This document shows, piece by piece, positions 1 through 7,512 of a stretch of 64,000 nt of DNA (within the stretch, counting starts at the first letter, position 1; each line of letters opens with the position of its first letter). Both the position numbers and the translations under genes were made by a program. The notes below the pieces were generated by a model. The model was not told the DNA's origin. It did not search any database and saw only the letters and a list, made by a program, of their open reading frames with translations. Origin of the DNA: Blastococcus carthaginiensis (GTDB lineage Bacteria; Actinomycetota; Actinomycetes; Mycobacteriales; Geodermatophilaceae); NCBI RefSeq assembly GCF_030731085.1, contig NZ_JASNFN010000018.1:77521-141520 (forward strand). The letters are read 5' to 3'.

Positions 1-1488
1 GAACGACTGCGCCACGGCCACACCGAGGGCTTCTCGCGGTACCGCGCGACGGGCGACGGGAAGCTCGTCGGTGCGACCACGCGGGTACCTGCCCTGCATG
101 CGGCCGGGCACGAGGTGCCGGTCGACCTGACGCTGTCCCGCCTGACGCCGGCCGTCGGCGAGGAGACGGATGCCCTCGTGGTCGCCGTCCTCCGGGACGC
201 CAGCACCACCATCCTGCTGGAGCGGCAGTTCGAGATCAGCCGCTACCTGGCCGCGACGCTGCGGATCACGGCGGCGCTGACGGAGGCCCCGGACGCCGAC
301 GTCGCCTTCGCCGAGCTGCTGCCCACGCTCTGCACCGAGCTGGACTGGGACGCCGCCCAGCTGTGGCAGCCGGACGGCGACGGGAGCCGGCTGGTGCACG
401 CCGGCACCTGGACCGCTCCGGGCGCGACGGTTCCCGCGCTGGAGGCCGACGCCGCCGGGCGCACCTTCCGGCGGGGCGAGGGACTGCCCGGCGAGGCCTG
501 GCAGCAGCGCGCGACCGTCAGCGTCGAAGACTTCTCCGACGAGCGCGCGGTCGTCCGCGTGCAGGCCGCGCGGGACGACGGGCTGCGCACCGGCGTGGCG
601 TTCCCGGTGTTCAGCGGCGACATGCTGCTCGCCGTCTGCGAGCTGTTCTCCACCACGCACCGGCCGGTACCGCCCGAGCTGACCGAGGTGCTCTCCCACG
701 CCGGCCGGCAGATCGGCCAGTTCCTCGCGCGGCTGCGCGCCGAGTCGGTGGTGCGCGAGCTTGCCGACACCCTGCAGCGCAGCCTGCTCCCCTCCCACCT
801 GCCGACGATCCCCGGGGTGGAGCTCGCGGCCACGTACCGGGCCGGCGGCGGGACCGCGCTCGTCGGCGGTGACACCTACGACGTCATGCCCCTGCCCGAC
901 GGCCGGTGGATGGTCCTCATCGCCGACGTGTGCGGCACCGGGGCGGAGGCGGCCGCCGTCACCGCGGTCACCCGGCACACCGCGCGGGCCGCGGCGGCCA
1001 CCGGCAGCGCCGCCGGGATCCTGGGCGCGGTGAACGCCGCCCTCCTGCACGAGCAGGGCAGCGCACCGCTGCGGTTCGTCACCGCCTGCTGCCTGGTGCT
1101 GGAGCCGGCCGCGCGGGGTTCCCGGCTGCGCCTCAGCGTGGCCGGCCACCCGCTGCCGCTGGTTTCCGGGCCGGACGGCGACGCCCGCGCGATCGGGACC
1201 GCCGGCCGCCCGCTCGGCATCGACGCCGACCTGGAGCTGGGCGAGACCTCGCTGGACCTGCCGCCGGGGGCCACGCTCGTGCTCTACACCGACGGGGTCA
1301 CCGAAGCCCGGGACGACGCCGGTCGGCAGTTCGGGGAGGACGCGCTGCTCCGGGTGGTCGCCGGCGCCCCGGTCGCCGACGCGGAGGCCATCGTCGCCGC
1401 GGTCTCCGACGCGGTCGAGCGGCAGCTCTCCGGATCCCGCCACGAGCCCGACGACCTCGCCGTGCTGGCGCTCTCCGTCCCGCGCTGA
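1..1488 (+). CDS. GAF-PP2C (SpoIIE-type) serine phosphatase, 5' end outside window
   Basis: The reading frame is open from base 1, so the start lies upstream; 495 residues are visible. The first ~45 look like the end of a PAS-type sensor. A GAF domain follows (about 80-240), then the helix ELADTLQRSLLPSHLP and a PP2C/SpoIIE phosphatase domain (about 265-495). Phosphatase signatures are GGDTYDV, DVCGTGAEAA, LYTDGVTEARD and a final DDLAVLAL. The Asp residues expected to bind Mn/Mg are present, although GGDTYD and DVCGTG vary from the usual GGDWYD and DVxGKG. In this family such enzymes dephosphorylate anti-sigma-factor antagonists in partner-switching stress pathways; a cytosolic role of that kind is inferred. 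No anti-sigma partner is adjacent. The visible start at 115 would delete part of the sensor and is not the true start. Confidence 0.88.
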   Translation, partial: ERLRHGHTEGFSRYRATGDGKLVGATTRVPALHAAGHEVPVDLTLSRLTPAVGEETDALVVAVLRDASTTILLERQFEISRYLAATLRITAALTEAPDADVAFAELLPTLCTELDWDAAQLWQPDGDGSRLVHAGTWTAPGATVPALEADAAGRTFRRGEGLPGEAWQQRATVSVEDFSDERAVVRVQAARDDGLRTGVAFPVFSGDMLLAVCELFSTTHRPVPPELTEVLSHAGRQIGQFLARLRAESVVRELADTLQRSLLPSHLPTIPGVELAATYRAGGGTALVGGDTYDVMPLPDGRWMVLIADVCGTGAEAAAVTAVTRHTARAAAATGSAAGILGAVNAALLHEQGSAPLRFVTACCLVLEPAARGSRLRLSVAGHPLPLVSGPDGDARAIGTAGRPLGIDADLELGETSLDLPPGATLVLYTDGVTEARDDAGRQFGEDALLRVVAGAPVADAEAIVAAVSDAVERQLSGSRHEPDDLAVLALSVPR

Positions 1489-1513
1489 GCCCGGTCCGCA
1501 CGGCGGCGCTGGC

Positions 1514-1519
1514 TACGGT
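1514..1519 (+). promoter_or_regulatory. -10 element of a leaderless promoter
   Basis: TACGGT fits the actinobacterial TANNNT -10. It ends 6 nt before the GTG start at 1526, so transcription would begin at or next to the start codon. There is no Shine-Dalgarno sequence. Confidence 0.5.
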
Positions 1520-1525
1520 GGGCCG

Positions 1526-3028
1526 GTGGCGCGCGTGGTGGTCGTGGGAGCCGGGCTCGGCGGCCTGTCCGCCGCGGCGCGACTGGCGGCCCTCGGCCAC
1601 GCCGTCACCCTCGTGGAGCAGGCCGCCACCGTCGGCGGGAAGCTCGGCCGGCTCGCCCACGACGGGCACGCCTTCGACACCGGGCCGAGCCTGGTCACCC
1701 TGCCGCAGGTGTACCGCGACCTGTTCGCCGCGACCGGCGGCCGGCTCGAGGACGCCGTCGACCTGGTCCGCCTGGACCCGGCGGTCGGCTACCGGTTCGC
1801 CGACGGCACCCGGCTGACCGTGCCCGGGCGCGCGGACGCCGTGCCCGCGGCCCTCGACGAGGCGCTGGGCCCCGGCGCCGGCGCGCAGTGGGCCGCGCTG
1901 ATGGAGCGGGCTGCCGCGATGTGGCGGATCAGCGAGCAACCGTTCCTGCGCACCCCGCTGGCCGGTGCGACGACGCTGGCCCGGCTGGCCCGCCGCCCGG
2001 CCGACGTCGCCGCGATCGCGCCCTGGCAGTCGCTGCGCGGTCTCGGCCGGCGCCACCTGGCCCATCCCCACCTGCGCACGCTGCTGGACCGCTACGCCAC
2101 GTACTCCGGCTCCGACCCCCGCCGCGCACCGGCGGTGCTGGCGACCGTCCCGTACGCCGAGCAGGCCTTCGGCTCCTGGTACGTGCGGGGCGGGCTGCAC
2201 CGGCTCGGGCCGGCGGTGCTCGACCGGGCCCTCGCGCACGGCGCCGTGCTGCGCACCGGGTGCACGGCGCGGCGGGTCCTCGTGGCCGGTGGCCGGGTCG
2301 CCGGCGTGGAGCTCGCCGACGGCGAACGGCTGCCCGCCGACGTCGTCGTCTCGGGGGTCGACGCCACGGCCCTGCACGCCGGCCTGCTCGCGCCGGACCC
2401 CCGCACGCGGCGGGTCCGGCGGGACCTGGCCCGCGCCACGCCCTCGCTGTCGGGGTTCGTGCTGCTGCTGGCGCTGCGCGGCCGGACCCCGGGGCTGGAC
2501 CACCACACCGTCCTCTTCCCCGCGGACTACGACGCGGAGTTCGACGCCGTCTTCGGCACCGGACGCCACGCGGGCCGGCCTTGCCCCGTCACCGATCCGA
2601 CCGTCTACGTCAGCGCGCCCGACGACCCCGCACTGGTGCCCGACGGCGACAGCGAGTCGTGGTTCGTGCTGGTGAACGCGCCGCGGCACGACCCGGTGCA
2701 CGGGGTGGACTGGGACACCCCGGGGCTGGCCGAGGGGTACGCCGACCGGGTGTTCGACGTCATGGCCCGGCGCGGGCTCGACGTCCGGGACCGGCTGCGC
2801 TGGCGGGTGGTGCGCACGCCGGCCGACCTGGCGCGCGGTACCGGCAGCGTGGGCGGGTCGATCTACGGCAGCTCCAGCAACGGCTCGCGCGCGGCGTTCC
2901 TGCGCCCGGGCAACGCCTCCCGCGTCCCCGGGCTGTTCCTGGTGGGCGGTTCGGCGCACCCCGGCGGCGGGCTGCCGCTGGTCGGGCTCTCTGCCGAGAT
3001 CGTGGCCGGGCTCGTCGGCCCTGCCTGA
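1526..3028 (+). CDS. phytoene desaturase (CrtI)-family FAD oxidoreductase
   Basis: A 500-residue flavoprotein with the N-terminal dinucleotide-binding motif VVGAGLGGLSAAARLAALGH and the CrtI-like FDTGPSLVTLP at about residue 50. The C-terminal signature GLFLVGGSAHPGGGLPLVGLS (from about 472) closes the FAD site in bacterial carotene desaturases. The length matches CrtI (about 500). The expected reaction is dehydrogenation of phytoene or a related carotenoid at the membrane. No phytoene synthase, lycopene cyclase or GGPP synthase is in the window, so the exact substrate is open: a CrtN/CrtO-type enzyme or a diverged paralogue is possible. The GTG start is supported by the leaderless -10 just upstream. 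The next gene is convergent, 9 nt away. Confidence 0.82.
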   Translation: MARVVVVGAGLGGLSAAARLAALGHAVTLVEQAATVGGKLGRLAHDGHAFDTGPSLVTLPQVYRDLFAATGGRLEDAVDLVRLDPAVGYRFADGTRLTVPGRADAVPAALDEALGPGAGAQWAALMERAAAMWRISEQPFLRTPLAGATTLARLARRPADVAAIAPWQSLRGLGRRHLAHPHLRTLLDRYATYSGSDPRRAPAVLATVPYAEQAFGSWYVRGGLHRLGPAVLDRALAHGAVLRTGCTARRVLVAGGRVAGVELADGERLPADVVVSGVDATALHAGLLAPDPRTRRVRRDLARATPSLSGFVLLLALRGRTPGLDHHTVLFPADYDAEFDAVFGTGRHAGRPCPVTDPTVYVSAPDDPALVPDGDSESWFVLVNAPRHDPVHGVDWDTPGLAEGYADRVFDVMARRGLDVRDRLRWRVVRTPADLARGTGSVGGSIYGSSSNGSRAAFLRPGNASRVPGLFLVGGSAHPGGGLPLVGLSAEIVAGLVGPA

Positions 3029-3037
3029 GGCCGGCGG

Positions 3038-4054
3038 TCAGGTGGGCCGGACCGCCGTCACGGCGACGAGGGGCGCACCCGGTGCGATCCGCCGGGGCTC
3101 CCGCGGCCGCAGGCCGGCGCTGCGCAGCCCGGTCGTGAGGTCGTCGACCGCCGGCAGCGACATGTCGCCCTGCTGCGCCCGCAGGAGCAGGTCGAAGTGG
3201 CGGCTGAACAGCTGCGGCGTCGCCACCGTCGTGACCACCAGCAGCGTCCCTCCGGGTGCGAGCCGGCCGGCCACGTCGGCGAGCAGGGCGGGTCGCTCCT
3301 CCACCGGGACGTAGTAGACGACGTTCGCCAGCAGCGCGAGGTCGAACGGGCGGTCGTCGGCCAGCCGCCGGACGTCGTCCTGCACGATCGTCGCCCGGCC
3401 CCCGAGGCCGCGCTGCTCCAGCGTCCGCCGGGCGAGCGCCGCGGCGTCGGCGTCGGCGTCCACCCCCACCCCCTCCGCCCGGGGCGCCGCGGCCAGCACC
3501 GTGGCCAGCTGCAGCCCCGCGCCGCAGCCGACGTCGAGCACCCGCCGCGGGGACACCGCGGCCACCACGTCCCGCAGGACGTCGTCGACGAACGGCTCGA
3601 AGGCCGCCGAGACGCGTGCGATGACCGCCCCCTGCTCGGCGACGTCCCGCCGCCGGGGCCCGCCCGCGAGGAGTTCCCCGAGGTGGCGGTAGAGCCCGGT
3701 GTGGAACCCGGCGAACGCCTCGTAGGAGGCCCGGACCAGGTCGTCGCCCACCACGGCCCGTCCGGCGTCCGCCAGGTACCAGCGCCCGGCGTCCTCCCGG
3801 ACCAGCCCGGCGGCGGCCAGCACCTGCAGGAAGGCGCCCAGCAGCTGCTCGTCGGGCACCCCGAGGCGACGGGCGAGATCGGGCGTGCCCGCCGCCCCGG
3901 TCGCGACCGCGTCGAGGACCCCGGTGGCCAGGCCGGCCGCGCCCAGGTGCAGCCGGACGGCGGCCTGCCCGTCGCGCGTGGCGCGCAGGCGGGCGCGGGC
4001 GTTGCCGGTCCGCAGGACGGTCAGCAGGGTCCGTGCGCCGAACAGCTGTGGCAT
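3038..4054 (-). CDS. class I SAM-dependent methyltransferase with N-terminal winged helix
   Basis: 338 residues from the chosen ATG, which has GGGAG 8 nt upstream; an in-frame start 30 nt earlier has no ribosome site. The N-terminal ~100 residues resemble the dimerisation/winged-helix domain of O-methyltransferases (TPDLARRLGVPDEQLLGAFL, then a GRWYLADAGR wing). A Rossmann SAM-binding domain follows, with VLDVGCGAGLQLATV at about 180 and acidic GVDADAD at the end of strand 2. NVVYYVP and GGTLLVVTT are typical later strands. The substrate cannot be read from sequence. It is adjacent to but convergent with the carotenoid desaturase, so a carotenoid O-methyltransferase role is possible but unproven. 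Confidence 0.8.
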   Translation of the reverse strand: MPQLFGARTLLTVLRTGNARARLRATRDGQAAVRLHLGAAGLATGVLDAVATGAAGTPDLARRLGVPDEQLLGAFLQVLAAAGLVREDAGRWYLADAGRAVVGDDLVRASYEAFAGFHTGLYRHLGELLAGGPRRRDVAEQGAVIARVSAAFEPFVDDVLRDVVAAVSPRRVLDVGCGAGLQLATVLAAAPRAEGVGVDADADAAALARRTLEQRGLGGRATIVQDDVRRLADDRPFDLALLANVVYYVPVEERPALLADVAGRLAPGGTLLVVTTVATPQLFSRHFDLLLRAQQGDMSLPAVDDLTTGLRSAGLRPREPRRIAPGAPLVAVTAVRPT

Positions 4055-4129
4055 CTGCGCTCCCACCGGTGGGCCGGGCCCCACTGTGGCGCGCCGGCGC
4101 GCTGGGCACCAGCACCTGCCCGACGCCGG

Positions 4130-5593
4130 TCAGCCCCGGGCGGCGCCGTAGCCGAGCAGCGCGGCCAGCCCGAGTGCGCTGCGCGGCTGGTAGGCCGCGC
4201 GCCACAGCCCGCCGTGCGCCGCCTCGTAAGCCTCGTCCTGCCACGGGTGCTCCTGGACCGGACCGCCGCCGGTGTGCAGGTCGTGCACCAGCAGCGCGGC
4301 CATGAGCACGTTCGAGGTGGCCGGCTCGAAGATCTCCACGCCGAACCGGTGGGCGCCGGCGTAGGCCGCGGCCAGCGCCCGGTTCTTCACCACCGACCGG
4401 GTGCGCGTGGGCGGGGCGACGTTCATCGACACCGTGCTCCCCGCGGCGCGCGCGACCGTGGCCCGCCACCGCTGCAACCGCTTGGCCAGCGCGTAGTTGG
4501 GCCCCTGCTGGGCGACCAGGCTGTCGGCGATGCCCGGGTCGGTGCCGGGCACGTAGGCGCGCTGCAGCAGCCGGCCGCCCGAGACCGTCCGCAGCGGGCG
4601 GCCCAGCAGCTTCGCCGTGCGCGTGCGGCGGGAGTACGCCTCGACCGACTGGGCCACCGCGTCGGCGGGGACGGCGAAGACGTCGGTCGGCGTGGCCAGG
4701 AACGCCAGGGCGAGCTCCGGCCGCTCCCCCACCAGGCGCACGGTGAGCGCGTCCACCGCCGTCGAGACCCGCACGTTGGTGGCGCCGTCGGCGTAGACGT
4801 AGTTGCCGAGCACGAGGTCGCCCGTCAGCCCGGCCGTCCAGTCGGCGACCGCCGGCACCTCGGCGATCAGGTCCGCGCCGGCGCGCGCCGGGTCCGGCTC
4901 CGCACCCGGCTCCTCCACCGGCACCAGCAGGGTGCCCGCGCCCCCGCGGGCGATGTCGAGCACCCGCTCCCAGAGCGGCGCCCGGGGCAGGTCCACGCCG
5001 GCGACGCGGGCTCCCCAGCGCAGCAGCGCGGTGAGCGGCCCCATCTCGGCACCGGCTCCCAGGACCACCACGGTGCGGCCCGGCAGCGACAGCCACTCCG
5101 GGTGCGCGGCGACCGCGCGCACCGCCTCCGCGCACGAGGGCTCCACGACGCCGGCGGCGACCCAGTCGTCCAGGCGGCGCAGCAGCGCGTCCCCCCGCAG
5201 CCGCCCGCCGCGGAACGGCAGCGACAGCTCCCGCTCCGGCTCGGCGGTGCCGGTGATCTCCGCCGTGTGCAACGCGCGGCCGGCGGGTGCGGTGGTCAGC
5301 TCCGCGAGCCCGGTCTCCCCCTCGGGTCCCGCCACCCGCATGCGCGCGTGCAGGGAGGTCAGCCCGGCGTCCGCGATGGACCGCGCCGCAGCGGGCGAGG
5401 GCAGGCCTGCCTCGACCAGCCGGCGGAAGTGCGTCAGGTACCCCGCCCGCCAGGTGGTCTCGCGCTCGGCGGCCAGCGCGCCGGCGGCGTCGACGGGGCG
5501 CAGCGCGTCCGCGACGACGGCCCGACCCAGGGCCGCCGTGCTCCGCCGGCCGTCCGTCCCCGCGGGGAACACGACCCCCCGGTCCTCGCTCAT
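4130..5593 (-). CDS. conserved-looking protein of unknown function with Rossmann-like core
   Basis: 487 residues from an ATG preceded by GGAGCAGGG. I do not recognise a named family. A nucleotide-binding-like motif TVVVLGAGAEMGPL lies at about 190, followed by the strand end RVAGVDLP, as in NAD- or SAM-binding folds. The region before it is helical. The C-terminal half holds distinctive segments (GPNYALAKRLQRWR, SMNVAPPTRTRSV, FEPATSNVLMAALLV) that look conserved. There is no signal peptide and no clear membrane span; VLMAALLVHDL is too short. It is transcribed away from the methyltransferase gene at 5804, with a 210-bp shared promoter region. Alternatives are a saccharopine-dehydrogenase-like or carotenoid/lipid-modifying enzyme. 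I would not assign either. Confidence 0.72.
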   Translation of the reverse strand: MSEDRGVVFPAGTDGRRSTAALGRAVVADALRPVDAAGALAAERETTWRAGYLTHFRRLVEAGLPSPAAARSIADAGLTSLHARMRVAGPEGETGLAELTTAPAGRALHTAEITGTAEPERELSLPFRGGRLRGDALLRRLDDWVAAGVVEPSCAEAVRAVAAHPEWLSLPGRTVVVLGAGAEMGPLTALLRWGARVAGVDLPRAPLWERVLDIARGGAGTLLVPVEEPGAEPDPARAGADLIAEVPAVADWTAGLTGDLVLGNYVYADGATNVRVSTAVDALTVRLVGERPELALAFLATPTDVFAVPADAVAQSVEAYSRRTRTAKLLGRPLRTVSGGRLLQRAYVPGTDPGIADSLVAQQGPNYALAKRLQRWRATVARAAGSTVSMNVAPPTRTRSVVKNRALAAAYAGAHRFGVEIFEPATSNVLMAALLVHDLHTGGGPVQEHPWQDEAYEAAHGGLWRAAYQPRSALGLAALLGYGAARG

Positions 5594-5660
5594 GCGCCCT
5601 GCTCCATCGGCCCAGCTTCTCCCGGCTCCCCGGGCGCGGCCAGCGCAGGTCACCCCGGGG

Positions 5661-5672
5661 ACCCGATCGGGT
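5661..5672. promoter_or_regulatory. 12-bp perfect palindrome between divergent genes
   Basis: ACCCGATCGGGT is fully self-complementary and lies in the divergent promoter gap 5594-5803. It could be an operator for either gene; no regulator is identified. Confidence 0.3.
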
Positions 5673-5803
5673 CGTCCGGAGCGCCACTGGGTTGAGTACG
5701 TCCGATTCTGGCTATGCCCACCCGCACCCACCGCCCTCCTGCCGCCCGCCCGCGCCGGGAGGGCGGTCGGCCCCGTCCACCGCGCCACGGAAGCGAGCCC
5801 GCC

Positions 5804-6484
5804 ATGCCCCCTGCAGCCACCGACCTCTACGCGGCGGCCCTGCAGTCCGCGGGGACCGCGGACGCCCCCGCACCCGAACCGTGGTCGGTGCGGGACTTCG
5901 ACGGCCGCACCTACTCGCTCGCCGGTGCCCTGGAGCGGTGGACCGGTGACGCGGACGAGGTCGACCGCCGCTTCCTGGCGCGGGCCCGGGGCACCGTCCT
6001 CGACGTCGGCTGCGGCCCGGGGCGGCTGGCCGCGGAGCTGACCCGCCGTGGGGTGCACGCGCTCGGCGTCGACATCTCGCCGACGGCGCTGAAGCTGGCC
6101 CGCCGCTCGGGCGCCACGGTGATCCGGCGGTCGGTCTTCGAGCCCGTCGTCGCAGAGGGGCTGTGGGGGACGACGCTGCTGGCCGACGGGAACATCGGCA
6201 TCGGCGGGAACCCCACCGCGCTGCTGCGCCGCTGCCGGGTCATCGTCGCCCCCGGCGGCCTGGTGCTGGTGGAGACCGAGGGCCCTGGTGCGGGCCAGCG
6301 CACGACCCGCCTGCGGCTGGAACGGGCCGGCGAGGTGAGCTCCTGGTTCGACTGGGCGCACGTGGGGTGCGACGCCATCGAGCGGATCGCCACCGGGGCC
6401 GGGCTGGCGCTCGTGGACTCCTGGGAGGACGGCGGCCGCTGGTTCGCCGCGCTCCGCCGCCCGCCGGTTCCCGGCGCCGCCTGA
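5804..6484 (+). CDS. class I SAM-dependent methyltransferase
   Basis: 226 residues from the ATG at 5804, which has GGAAG about 9 nt upstream. An upstream in-frame ATG (5714) would add a Pro/Arg-rich, non-conserved-looking leader. The SAM motif VLDVGCGPGRLAAEL is at about 65 and the acidic loop LGVDISP at about 88; DGNIGIGGNP and PGGLVLVETEG mark later strands. YSLAGALERWTGDADEVDRRFL precedes the SAM motif. Methyltransferases of this general kind often sit near GT2, DUF2064 and molybdenum oxidoreductase genes, and all of those occur within the next 8 kb here. A role in modifying the same glycan or lipid is therefore plausible. The substrate is unknown. Confidence 0.82.
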   Translation: MPPAATDLYAAALQSAGTADAPAPEPWSVRDFDGRTYSLAGALERWTGDADEVDRRFLARARGTVLDVGCGPGRLAAELTRRGVHALGVDISPTALKLARRSGATVIRRSVFEPVVAEGLWGTTLLADGNIGIGGNPTALLRRCRVIVAPGGLVLVETEGPGAGQRTTRLRLERAGEVSSWFDWAHVGCDAIERIATGAGLALVDSWEDGGRWFAALRRPPVPGAA

Positions 6485-6497
6485 ACACGTGGGACGA

Positions 6498-6540
6498 CCC
6501 GGCCCCGGTCGACGGCGAGCTGCCGCCGGCCGGGGCCGGG
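6498..6540. terminator. GC-rich inverted repeat between convergent genes
   Basis: CCCGGCCCCGG (6498-6508) and CCGGGGCCGGG (6530-6540) are perfect 11-bp arms around a 21-nt loop, just after the methyltransferase stop and before the convergent DUF3117 stop. There is no T-run. A bidirectional terminator is the likeliest role. Confidence 0.35.
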
Positions 6541-6584
6541 CCGTGCCCTGCGCGCGGCCGCCCGGAGGCGGCCCTGCGCCGAGA

Positions 6585-6752
6585 TCAGCTGGTGGCGCCC
6601 TTCAGCGCCTCCGAGAGCGCGGCCGCCTCGTCGGGCGACAGCTCGACGACCAGACGCCCGCCACCTTCCAGCGGTACCCGCATGACCAGGCCGCGCCCTT
6701 CCTTGGTGACCTCGAGGGGACCTTCACCCGTGCGCGGCTTCATGGCCGCCAT
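6585..6752 (-). CDS. DUF3117 family small protein
   Basis: A 55-residue protein starting MAAMKPRTGEGPLEVTKEG and ending with ELSPDEAAALSEALKGA. This is the compact DUF3117 family of Actinobacteria (Rv1211-like), whose function is unknown. The start at 6752 has GGAGG 5 nt upstream; a second in-frame ATG lies three codons later. A perfect 13-bp hairpin sits directly upstream of the ribosome site. The gene follows tag on the same strand, as it does in mycobacteria, but the 116-bp gap suggests its own promoter or hairpin-controlled read-through. Confidence 0.9.
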   Translation of the reverse strand: MAAMKPRTGEGPLEVTKEGRGLVMRVPLEGGGRLVVELSPDEAAALSEALKGATS

Positions 6753-6770
6753 GCGTGCCTCCTTCGCCAG

Positions 6771-6802
6771 CCGCACGCCTGCCTCTTCTGGCAGGCGTGC
6801 GG
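6771..6802 (-). promoter_or_regulatory. perfect 13-bp hairpin in the DUF3117 5' region
   Basis: The arms at 6771-6783 and 6790-6802 are perfectly complementary around a 6-nt loop (AGAAGA on the minus strand). The structure ends 18 nt before the DUF3117 start codon, next to its GGAGG. It may terminate tag transcription or regulate DUF3117 translation. No T-run follows. Confidence 0.4.
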
Positions 6803-6868
6803 TGTCCGATGCTGTGAGCTGCGGGGCAATGATCCCGCATGCGTGCGTTCCGTCCAACACGAGGCCCG

Positions 6869-7459
6869 TCAGGGTGACGTCGCGTCGTCCTCCGGCAGCG
6901 ACGCGCGGAAGCAGCCGGTGACGTGGTCGTCGACCATCCCGGTCGCCTGCATGAGCGCGTAGGCCGTGGTCGGGCCGACGAAGACGAAGCCGCGCCGCTT
7001 GAGCTCCCGGGCCATGGCGACCGACCCGGGGCTCGTCGCGGGGACGTCGGCGAGCGTCGCCGGGCGGGCGCGCGGGCCCGGCGGCGCGAAGGACCAGAGC
7101 AGCTCCGACAGCCCCCCGGGGAGTTGCTGCGCCGCCCGCGCGTTGCCGATCGCCGCATCGATCTTGGCGCGGTTGCGGACGATGCCCGCGTCGGCCAGCA
7201 GCCGGGCCCGGTCCTCGTCGGTGAACGCGGCCACGGCGTCGATCGCGAACCCGTCGAACGCGGCCCGGAACGCCGGCCGCTTCCGCAGGATCGTGATCCA
7301 GGACAGCCCCGACTGGAACGCCTCGAGGCACAGCCGCTCGAACAACGCGTCGTCGCCGTGCAGCGGCACCCCCCACTCCTCGTCGTGGTAGGCGACGTAC
7401 TCGGGGGCGCTCGTGGCCCAGGCGCAGCGCAGCACGCCCCGGACGCTAGCGCCGGCCAC
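6869..7459 (-). CDS. tag: DNA-3-methyladenine glycosylase I
   Basis: 196 residues matching Tag, the constitutive base-excision enzyme that removes 3-methyladenine from alkylated DNA. RCAWATSAPEYVAYHDEEWG at the N-terminus supplies the first Cys and His ligands of the structural zinc. MVDDHVTGCF near the C-terminus supplies the second His and Cys. FERLCLEAFQSGLSWITILRKR and RNRAKIDAAIGNA are typical helix-hairpin-helix-like segments. The length is normal. The start shown is the longest; an internal GTG six codons later (VRGVLRCAW) is an alternative. It is followed by DUF3117, as in other actinobacteria. The neighbouring epimerase is divergent, 53 bp away. Confidence 0.93.
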   Translation of the reverse strand: MAGASVRGVLRCAWATSAPEYVAYHDEEWGVPLHGDDALFERLCLEAFQSGLSWITILRKRPAFRAAFDGFAIDAVAAFTDEDRARLLADAGIVRNRAKIDAAIGNARAAQQLPGGLSELLWSFAPPGPRARPATLADVPATSPGSVAMARELKRRGFVFVGPTTAYALMQATGMVDDHVTGCFRASLPEDDATSP

Positions 7460-7498
7460 CGACGTCCCGGCCGGGCAGCGGCGCCGGCCCCGCGCCAG

Positions 7499-7504
7499 TA
7501 GCGT
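7499..7504 (+). promoter_or_regulatory. -10 element of a leaderless promoter
   Basis: TAGCGT ends 8 nt before the GTG start at 7513. There is no Shine-Dalgarno sequence, so leaderless transcription of the epimerase gene is likely. Confidence 0.5.
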
Positions 7505-7512
7505 CCCGGCTC

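Noticed and set aside
2760..5687. A 975-codon open frame on the minus strand covering the methyltransferase and the unknown 487-residue gene.
   Set aside because: Arg/Gly/Pro-rich antisense or out-of-frame translation typical of very high GC; the genes in the proper frames have domain motifs and ribosome sites.
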